Assembly (NCBI GenBank): GCA_947259215.1
Contig: CAMYLJ010000023.1
Location: 1-64,000 of the forward strand
Source: an uncultured delta proteobacterium
GTDB taxonomy: Bacteria > Myxococcota_A > UBA9160 > JAFDET01
Direction: 5' to 3'
Length of the DNA: 64,000 nt
Below the pieces are notes generated by a model. That model worked only from the letters and a program-made list of their open reading frames with translations, made no database searches and was not told the DNA's origin. Position numbers and translations under genes: made by a program. Shown piece by piece: positions 56,162 through 64,000 of the stretch. Position 1 is the stretch's first letter. Every line of letters begins with the position of its first letter.

Positions 56162-57522
56162 TCCGGCGCCCCCAGGTGGCGCTGCACCACCTCGGCCAGG
56201 TGCTGGGCGATCTCGCTGACCCGCGTCTCGTCCTCGCCCTCCACCATCACGCGCGCCTTGGGCTCGGTGCCGCTGTAGCGCAGCAGCACGCGGCCGCGGC
56301 GGTCGAGCTCCTGCTCCACCTTGCGCACCGCTTCGACGACGGCGGGCACCTCTTCGAAGGGCCGCTTCTCTCCCACGACCACGTTCAGCAGCACCTGGGG
56401 GTAGCGCTGGAAGCCGGCCACGAGCTCCGACAGCGGCCGCTCGCTCCGGCGCATGATCGCCAGGGCCTGGAGCGCCGTGATGAGACCGTCGCCCGTGGTG
56501 TTGTGGTCCAGGAAGATCAGGTGGCCCGACTGCTCGCCGCCGACGTTGAAGCCGCCGGCCCGCATGGCCTCCACCACGTAGCGGTCACCGACCTGGGTGC
56601 GGACCAGTCCGATCCCCATGCCCTCCAGGGCCCGCTCGAGCCCGAGGTTGCTCATCACGGTGGCCACGACGGAGCCGCCCTTGAGGGCGCCGCGCTCCAG
56701 GTGGTCGCCGGCCACCAGGGCCAGCAGCGCGTCGCCGTCGACGATCTCGCCATTCTCGCACACGACGACGCAGCGGTCGGCGTCGCCGTCCAGGGCGATC
56801 CCCAGGTCGGCGCGCACCTCGCGCACCTTGGCCACGGTCTGCTCGGGGTGCAGGGAGCCGTAGCCCTCGTTGATGTTGCGCCCGTTGGGCTCCACGCCCA
56901 GGGTGAAGACCTCGGCGCCGAGCTCGCGCAGCATCGTGGGGCCCACCTTGTAGGAGGCGCCGTTCGCGCAGTCGAGGACCACCCGGATTCCGTCCAGGGT
57001 GAGCTTCATGGGAAACGTGTTCTTCAGGAAGACCACGTAGCGGCCCTGGGCGTCGTCGATGCGCTGGGCCTGCCCCACCTCGCCCGGGTCGGCGCGCACC
57101 GAGTCCAGGGCCCCGGAAGAGATCAGGTGCTCGATCCGCTCCTCGATCGCGTCGTCCAGCTTGTAGCCGTCGCGCGAGAAGAACTTGATGCCGTTGTCCT
57201 GGAAGGGGTTGTGGCTGGCGGAGATCATGATGCCGGCGTCGCAGCGCATGTCGGCCGCCAGGAAGGCCATGCCCGGAGTGGGCATGGGTCCGACCATCAG
57301 CACGTCGCCGCCCATGGAGCAGATGCCCGCCGCCAGGGCGTTCTCGAACAGGTAGCCCGACAGCCGGGTGTCCTTGCCGATGATGATGCGGTGGCGCTCG
57401 TTGCTACGCGCACGGAAGACGTGGGCCACCGCCTGGCCCAGCGCCAGCGCCGTCTCCGCGGTCATCGGGTAGCGGTTGGCGGTCCCGCGCACCCCGTCGG
57501 TTCCGAACAGCTTGCGACTCAC
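56158..57522 (-). CDS. glmM: Phosphoglucosamine mutase
   Basis: 454 residues from a GTG overlapping the cdaR stop. RKLFGTDGVRGTAN start, phospho-Ser loop GIMISASHNPFQDNGIKFF, metal loop DGDADR and C-terminal phosphate-binding RYSGTEPKARVMVEG. It makes glucosamine-1-phosphate for peptidoglycan and LPS. The cdaA-cdaR-glmM order is the one in which CdaA-type cyclases are known to be coupled to GlmM. Confidence 0.96.
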   Translation of the reverse strand: MSRKLFGTDGVRGTANRYPMTAETALALGQAVAHVFRARSNERHRIIIGKDTRLSGYLFENALAAGICSMGGDVLMVGPMPTPGMAFLAADMRCDAGIMISASHNPFQDNGIKFFSRDGYKLDDAIEERIEHLISSGALDSVRADPGEVGQAQRIDDAQGRYVVFLKNTFPMKLTLDGIRVVLDCANGASYKVGPTMLRELGAEVFTLGVEPNGRNINEGYGSLHPEQTVAKVREVRADLGIALDGDADRCVVVCENGEIVDGDALLALVAGDHLERGALKGGSVVATVMSNLGLERALEGMGIGLVRTQVGDRYVVEAMRAGGFNVGGEQSGHLIFLDHNTTGDGLITALQALAIMRRSERPLSELVAGFQRYPQVLLNVVVGEKRPFEEVPAVVEAVRKVEQELDRRGRVLLRYSGTEPKARVMVEGEDETRVSEIAQHLAEVVQRHLGAPE

Positions 57523-58172
57523 CCTTCCTCCACCGGCTCGACCTGCACCCGCACGATCACGCTGTCGGGCTGCTCCACCCACACGTGCTGGCGGCCCAGG
57601 TTGAGCTTCACTTCGTGCTCTACGGTTTGATCCACACCACCGATGTCGATGGCCTCGGTCACGGCCTCGTTGAGCCGCAGGACCTCGCGGCGCGCTCCCG
57701 TCACCGAGACCCGGGGCGGCTCGATCTCGACGTTCGCGACCCGGAAGCCTTCCGCGGGGTCACCCGACAGGTCGGCGCGCACCTGCATCACCTTCGTCCC
57801 GCGACGCTCGAACTTGACGTCGAGACGCGAGGGCGAGCGGCTGCGCACCTGGGCGCCCCGGGGCACGTCGATGGGACTCTGCTCCACCTCGAACTCCGCG
57901 CTGCCGCGGCGCGCCTCGGAGACGTCCACCGCGTACTCGAGCGCCTCGCCCCCGAGGTTGCGCAGGGCCGCACGGCTTCCGAGGACGCGCACGTTCACGA
58001 CGTCGCTGTTGCGCTCGGTGATGACCAGCTCCGCCGGCACGTTCTTGAAGACCACCGGCACGTCGAAGCCCTTCTCGACGTCCCGCGAGCCGTGGGCCAC
58101 CACCCAGAGCAGCGCCGCCAGCACCAGCGCCACCACGAGATACCCGCGACTTCCGTCCGTGCGGCGCGCCAT
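57519..58172 (-). CDS. cdaR: YbbR-domain protein, CdaA regulator
   Basis: 217 residues. One N-terminal membrane helix (GYLVVALVLAALLWVVAH), then YbbR repeats outside the membrane (KGFDVPVVFKNVPAELVITE; RVSVTGARREVLRLNEAVTE). CdaR proteins bind CdaA and tune c-di-AMP synthesis. Two or so YbbR repeats rather than the four of Bacillus. It is directly adjacent to cdaA with no gap. Confidence 0.88.
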   Translation of the reverse strand: MARRTDGSRGYLVVALVLAALLWVVAHGSRDVEKGFDVPVVFKNVPAELVITERNSDVVNVRVLGSRAALRNLGGEALEYAVDVSEARRGSAEFEVEQSPIDVPRGAQVRSRSPSRLDVKFERRGTKVMQVRADLSGDPAEGFRVANVEIEPPRVSVTGARREVLRLNEAVTEAIDIGGVDQTVEHEVKLNLGRQHVWVEQPDSVIVRVQVEPVEEG

Positions 58173-59045
58173 CTAGGAGTCGCCCCCGGAGACGGAGCGG
58201 AGCTGGAGCTGCTCGGGCTCTTCGTCGCCCGCCTCGTCCTCGCCCACGCCCTCGCGCGCGCCGGCCAGCAGGTCGCGCAGCACCCCGCGCAGCCGCGGCG
58301 CGTCGAGATCGTGGATCATCTCCCCGGCGACCACCACGGAGATGGCCGCCGTCTCCTCGGACACCACCACCACCACGGCGTCGCTGTCCTCGGTCACCCC
58401 CACGGCGGCGCGATGGCGGGTGCCGACGCCCTCGGGCAGGTCGCTGCGCAGGGTCAGGGGCAGCACGCAGCCCGCGTGGGAGATGCGGCCTCCCTTCACC
58501 ACCACCGCGCCGTCGTGCAGCGGCGAGTACGGCAGGAAGATCGAGGTCAGGAGCTCCTTGCTGACCGCCGCATCGAGGGGGAGCCCCGCCTCCACCAGGT
58601 CGTCCAGGCTGGTCTCGCGCTCCAGCACCATCAGCGCCCCGACCCGCTTCTGGGACAGGCTCTGGGCCGCGCGCACCACCTCCTCGAGCATCTGGGTCTC
58701 TTCGCCGCGGGCCACCGCAGGGAAGAGGCCGCCGCCCATGCGCGCCAACGCGCGCCGGATGTCGTTCTGGAACAGCACGATGATGATCAGCACGGCGGAT
58801 GCCAGGAAGTTGTCCAGGATCAGGCCCACCGTGGCGAGCTGGAACCAGTCCGAGAGCAGGCGCACGGCGATCAGGATCAAGAGGCCGATCAGCATCTGCA
58901 CCGCCCGGGTGCCGCGGATCAGGAGCAGCAGCCAGTAGATCGCCAGCGCCACCGCCACGATGTCGAGCGTGTCCCAGACCGGGTGGAAGTTGTCCTGGAG
59001 ATAGCTCCAGAACGTCAGCAGCTCCTGCCAGAGGAACTGGATCAC
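58173..59045 (-). CDS. cdaA: Diadenylate cyclase (CdaA type)
   Basis: 290 residues. Three N-terminal membrane helices (residues ~25-100) and a cytoplasmic DAC domain with both catalytic motifs, LHDGAVV and GTRHRAA. It condenses two ATP to c-di-AMP. A charged ~50-residue C-terminal tail (EGVGEDEAGDEEPE) follows the DAC fold. The start overlaps the folP stop by 4 bp. Confidence 0.95.
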   Translation of the reverse strand: MIQFLWQELLTFWSYLQDNFHPVWDTLDIVAVALAIYWLLLLIRGTRAVQMLIGLLILIAVRLLSDWFQLATVGLILDNFLASAVLIIIVLFQNDIRRALARMGGGLFPAVARGEETQMLEEVVRAAQSLSQKRVGALMVLERETSLDDLVEAGLPLDAAVSKELLTSIFLPYSPLHDGAVVVKGGRISHAGCVLPLTLRSDLPEGVGTRHRAAVGVTEDSDAVVVVVSEETAAISVVVAGEMIHDLDAPRLRGVLRDLLAGAREGVGEDEAGDEEPEQLQLRSVSGGDS

Positions 59046-59863
59046 GGCGTGGCGTTCCCGGCCGCGCCGCGCAGGGCTCCGGCCACCGCCACGGCGCGCG
59101 CGGCGCCCGCCACGTCGTGCACCCGCACGGCGTCGGCGCCGGCGAAGACGGCCACGGCCGCTGCCGCATGGCTCTCGAGATCGCGGTCCTCGACCGGGCT
59201 CCCGGTCAGCTGGCCGAGGAACGACTTGCGCGAGACGCCCACCAGGACGGGCACGCCCAGGGCCCGCTTCAGCCGGGTCAGCCCGGCCAGCAGCGCCAGG
59301 TTGTGCTCGGCGTGCTTGCCGAAGCCGATGCCGGGATCGGCCACCAGCTCGCTCACGCCCGCGCGCCGGGCGCGCTCCAGCGAGGCGCCGAGCTCGTCGA
59401 TCACCTCGGCCAGGACGTCGTCGAATGCCACCGCGTCCTGCATGCCGGCGGGCTCGCCGCGCAGGTGGCCGAGAATGAGCGCGGCACCCGCGGCCGCCGT
59501 CACCTCGAGCAGCTTGGGATCGTGGCGGCCGCCGGACACGTCGTTCACCGCCGCGGCGCCCGCCGCCAGCGCGGCCTCGGCCACGGCGGCCTTGCGCGTG
59601 TCCAGCGAGACGGCGATTCCCTCGGCGGCCAGGGCGGCGACGACGGGCCGGGTGCGGCCGATCTCGACCTCCGCCGACACCTCGCGGGCTCCCGGCCTCG
59701 TGGATTCCCCCCCCACGTCCACCACGTGCGCTCCTTGCGTCGCGAGCTCGCGCCCGCGCGCCACTGCGGCCTCCGCATCCTCGAAGCGTCCGCCGTCCGA
59801 GAAGGAATCCGGCGTCGTGTTCAGGATCCCGACCAGCGTGACGCGGTCCCCCGGGACGATCAC
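59042..59863 (-). CDS. folP: Dihydropteroate synthase
   Basis: 273 residues from a GTG. LVGILNTTPDSFSDGG, VVDVGGESTRPGA, VSLDTRKAAVAEAAL, VNDVSGG, VADPGIGFGKHAEHN and GVSRKSFLG are the complete pterin and phosphate sites. It joins pABA to the pterin in folate synthesis. Placement between ftsH and cdaA matches deltaproteobacterial gene order. Confidence 0.96.
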   Translation of the reverse strand: MIVPGDRVTLVGILNTTPDSFSDGGRFEDAEAAVARGRELATQGAHVVDVGGESTRPGAREVSAEVEIGRTRPVVAALAAEGIAVSLDTRKAAVAEAALAAGAAAVNDVSGGRHDPKLLEVTAAAGAALILGHLRGEPAGMQDAVAFDDVLAEVIDELGASLERARRAGVSELVADPGIGFGKHAEHNLALLAGLTRLKRALGVPVLVGVSRKSFLGQLTGSPVEDRDLESHAAAAVAVFAGADAVRVHDVAGAARAVAVAGALRGAAGNATP

Positions 59864-59867
59864 GGGG

Positions 59868-61793
<1,926 letters not shown>

Positions 61794-61806
61794 CCGAAAA
61801 CCCTCG

Positions 61807-62772
61807 CTAACCCCTCAGCTTAGCACGCAGGAGGCAGCTTCCCCGCTCGCGGACCAGCTCGAGCCCCCCGGGGAGCTCGATCCGGGTCCCGGGACGCCCC
61901 TCGGCCAGGAACGCGGTCACCCGCCCCAGGTGGGCGCGGCTCACGTCCCGCGCCGCTCCCACACGGCGGAGCGCCTCCCGCGCCAGCCGGCGCTGGAGCG
62001 ACACCGGCAGCCCGTTCCAGTCCTTGGCTTCGATGACGAGGCCCTCCGGTCGTTCCTCGAAGCGCGCCGCCGCCTCGCGCGCCACCAGGTCCGCGATCCA
62101 TTCGCGGTCCCTCTGTTGCGCTTCGGCCAGATCCCCGATCGCCCTGAGGAGACGCGGGTTGAAGTCGGCCTCGAGCCGGCGGAGCCAGCCGCGCAGGCGG
62201 TTGCGGGCGTAGGCCGGGCTCCGGTTCGAAGAGTCCTCGCGCCAGCGCAGGCCCCGCCGGCGCGCGTAGGCCTCGATCTCGGCGCGGGGCACCCGGAGCA
62301 GCGGGCGCACGACCCGGCCCGACACCTCGGGGATCCCGGCCAGGCCGTCGGGGCCGGCCCCGCGCAGGAGCCGCAAGAGGACCGTCTCGGCCTGGTCGTC
62401 CAGGGTGTGGGCGGTGGCGATCGGTCCGTCGCCCATGCAGGCCAGGGCGTCGTAGCGCGCGCGCCGGGCGGCCTCCTGCAGGGTCGGTCGCTCGCGGCTG
62501 GAGCGGCCCTCGCGCAGGGCCTGGGGCGCGACCCGGGCGACCTCCACCGGCAGCCCCCGGGCCTCGGCGAAGGCGCGCACGAACTCCGCGTCGGCGTCGG
62601 CCTCGGCCCCGCGCAGGCCGTGGTTCACGTGGCCCAGGCGCAGGTCGAGCCCCGCCTGGTGCAGGGCGTCCGCCAGGACCGTAGAGTCGATCCCGCCGGA
62701 GCAGGCCACCACCAGGGTCCGCCCCCGCAGACCGAGACGCTCCACCGCCTCTGCCACGCTGCGAGCTACCAT
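61807..62772 (-). CDS. tilS: tRNA(Ile)-lysidine synthase
   Basis: 321 residues. PP-loop [48 protein letters not shown] and [17 protein letters not shown] are TilS signatures. It converts C34 of tRNA-Ile(CAU) to lysidine. It is shorter than the enterobacterial form and ends after the first C-terminal region. It is the first gene of the long run down to era; the divergent ParB-like gene begins only 26 bp away. Confidence 0.94.
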   Translation of the reverse strand: MVARSVAEAVERLGLRGRTLVVACSGGIDSTVLADALHQAGLDLRLGHVNHGLRGAEADADAEFVRAFAEARGLPVEVARVAPQALREGRSSRERPTLQEAARRARYDALACMGDGPIATAHTLDDQAETVLLRLLRGAGPDGLAGIPEVSGRVVRPLLRVPRAEIEAYARRRGLRWREDSSNRSPAYARNRLRGWLRRLEADFNPRLLRAIGDLAEAQQRDREWIADLVAREAAARFEERPEGLVIEAKDWNGLPVSLQRRLAREALRRVGAARDVSRAHLGRVTAFLAEGRPGTRIELPGGLELVRERGSCLLRAKLRG

Positions 62773-62798
62773 GCCCCGGACTCTGCCCCGAAATCCCC

Positions 62799-63752
62799 AT
62801 GGCCGCCCGCAAACGCCGCACCGCCGTCCAGCCCGAGTCCCAGGGCCTCACCGCCGCCGAGTCCGCTGCGGTGCCCGAGACGCCCGAGGTGGCGGCGCTC
62901 GAGAAGGCCGTCAGCGAGGCCGAGGGATCGGTCCTGGCCCGCTACCGCGACCCCTGGGGCGGCGCGCCCCTCGTGCTGGCGGCGCTTCCGGTCTCCGCCG
63001 TGGAGCCCACCCCCTTCCAGCGCGACCTGTCCGACACCCACGTGAAGAAGCTGGAGGACGTGATCCGCCGGGTCGGGACCTTCCTCGACCCGATCGTGGC
63101 GGTGCCCGCGAAGGAGGGCTTCTGGACGCCGAACGGGCACCACCGGCTCTCGGCGCTGAAGCGCCTGGGTGCCCGCACGGTGACCGCGCTGGTCTCGCCC
63201 GACCCCGCCCTCGCCTATCGCATCCTGGCCCTCAACACCGAGAAGGCCCACAACCTGAAGGAGCGCGCGCTCGAGGTGGTGCGCATGGCGCGCGGCCTGG
63301 CCGAGGCCGACCCGACGCGCCCCGAGAGCGACTACGCCCTCGAGCTGGAGGACCCGTCCCTCGTCACCCTGGGCTTCGCCTACGAGGGGCGCCCGCGCTT
63401 CGCCGGCAGCGCCTACGGCCCGGCCCTGAAGGCCAGCGACGCCTTCGAGGACGCGCCGCTCGCCGACGTGCTCCCCGTGCGCGAGGCGCGCGCGACCCGG
63501 CTGCTCGAGATCGACGACCGCGTGGCCGAGATCGTGAAGGACCTGAAGGCGCGCGGCTTCGAGAGCCCCTACCTCAAGAACTTCGTGGTCGCGCGCATCC
63601 GCCCCTTCATCCCGCGCGGCAAGCAGCCGCCGGGCCCGGACGCGCTCCTCGACCGCATGCAGGAGAAGGCCAGCGCCTTCGACACCGGCAAGATCAAGAC
63701 CGACCAGATCGCCAAGACCGGTGGCGCCAGCACGAGCGGGGACGTTGGTTAA
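62799..63752 (+). CDS. ParB/sulfiredoxin-fold N-terminal domain protein
   Basis: 317 residues. Residues ~65-150 are ParB-like: VSAVEPTPFQRDLSDTHVKK, PIVAVPAKEGFWTPNGHHRL, SALKRLGARTVTALV. The helix-turn-helix and centromere-binding parts of true ParB are not recognisable; the remaining ~170 residues are helical (RATRLLEIDDRVAEIVKDLK). There is no parA neighbour, so a segregation role is doubtful. The last codons GGG GAC GTT GGT TAA lie in the palindromic element, as for the VOC gene 59 kb away. Confidence 0.75.
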   Translation: MAARKRRTAVQPESQGLTAAESAAVPETPEVAALEKAVSEAEGSVLARYRDPWGGAPLVLAALPVSAVEPTPFQRDLSDTHVKKLEDVIRRVGTFLDPIVAVPAKEGFWTPNGHHRLSALKRLGARTVTALVSPDPALAYRILALNTEKAHNLKERALEVVRMARGLAEADPTRPESDYALELEDPSLVTLGFAYEGRPRFAGSAYGPALKASDAFEDAPLADVLPVREARATRLLEIDDRVAEIVKDLKARGFESPYLKNFVVARIRPFIPRGKQPPGPDALLDRMQEKASAFDTGKIKTDQIAKTGGASTSGDVG

Positions 63753-63807
63753 GTAGTTCAGAAACTGCTGCAGTTTCTGAACTACTCAACCAACGTCCCC
63801 GCTCGTG
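63731..63807. repeat. Long palindromic element, copy 2, 37-bp arms
   Basis: The arms 63731-63767 and 63771-63807 are inverted copies with one mismatch and a 3-base centre. The core GGGGACGTTGGTTAAG and ACTGCTG match copy 1 at 3417; the outer CACGAGC on both sides is extra. It lies between two convergent genes and gives both their stop codons: TAA in the plus-strand ParB-like gene and TAG in the minus-strand MaoC-like gene. Confidence 0.9.
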
Positions 63808-64000
63808 GCCCGCTCGTCGCGCTGGCGTCGCCGATGAGGACGCGGCTGCCGTCGTCCTTCTCGACCCAGACGTCGCAGAAGACGCGGGTGCGGTCGCCCT
63901 CGCGCGCTTCCTCTCGCACCTTGGCGTGGGCCGTGACGGTCTCGTCCACCCACAGGACGTTGGTCAGCTTCAGCGACATGCGGCCGCCCTGGAGCCAGCC
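63782..64000 (-). CDS. MaoC-like/hot-dog acyl dehydratase, C-terminal part (runs off the window)
   Basis: The open frame continues past the window edge. The visible 72 residues (WLQGGRMSLKLTNVLWVDET, VTAHAKVREEAREG, VFCDVWVEKDDGSRVLIGDA) fit the second half of a MaoC-type hot-dog domain, which hydrates enoyl-CoA or binds acyl thioesters. The last codons GGG ACG TTG GTT GAG TAG are encoded by the palindromic element, so the native C-terminus has been replaced or extended by it. Confidence 0.6.
   Translation of the reverse strand, partial: GWLQGGRMSLKLTNVLWVDETVTAHAKVREEAREGDRTRVFCDVWVEKDDGSRVLIGDASATSGPRAGTLVE

Overview
This is a gene-dense, very GC-rich bacterial chromosome segment. Most genes lie on the minus strand, often with 4-bp ATGA or GTGA overlaps. 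The order of the housekeeping blocks (thrS-infC-rpmI-rplT-pheS-pheT-ihfA-merR; miaB to guaB-guaA-dnaE; tilS-ftsH-folP-cdaA-cdaR-glmM-pdxJ-nnr-tsaE-lysC), a 223-aa MglA-type GTPase, PATAN and receiver signalling proteins, and B12-dependent acyl-CoA mutases all suggest a deltaproteobacterial (sensu lato) lineage, probably uncultivated. That placement is inference; no 16S rRNA gene is present.

Layout. 1-3.5 kb is accessory: a cut-off cation transporter, a tyrosine integrase at the 3' end of tRNA-Pro(GGG), a scarred tetR/MFS pair that lost both facing N-terminal halves, a VOC protein, and the first copy of a long palindromic element starting GGGGACGTTGG. 3.5-6.7 kb holds an ExeA-like ATPase, two unknown proteins, a Yip1-like membrane protein and a UspA protein. 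6.7-14.2 kb is the translation and IHF operon, in which infC appears to start at AUC, plus tRNA-Val(GAC). 14.3-26.9 kb carries miaB, three signalling proteins, guaB, guaA and dnaE. 26.9-27.4 kb is non-coding and holds a strong candidate small RNA (promoter, folded body, terminator) and a cluster of small hairpins. 27.4-32.5 kb has a decayed thioesterase, a VWA/MoxR pair, ribBA and an MglA-type GTPase. 32.6-39.5 kb is a MerR-icmF-mutase-meaB operon for branched or odd-chain acyl-CoA metabolism.

39.5-47 kb is mixed: a Tat-exported GMC oxidoreductase, an AhpD-like protein whose active-site CxxC reads CxxU across an in-frame UGA with a SECIS-like hairpin behind it, an aquaporin, an SRPBCC protein, an alpha/beta-hydrolase that runs without a stop into a membrane protein, and an acyl-CoA carboxylase subunit. 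47-62.8 kb is one long minus-strand run of housekeeping genes from tilS down to era, including c-di-AMP synthesis next to glmM and a PdxJ homologue that lacks most catalytic residues. The end holds a ParB-like protein, the second palindromic element, and a cut-off MaoC-like gene.

The most unusual signals are the candidate selenoprotein, the paired palindromic elements that supply stop codons to the genes they abut, and the candidate small RNA at 27.1 kb.
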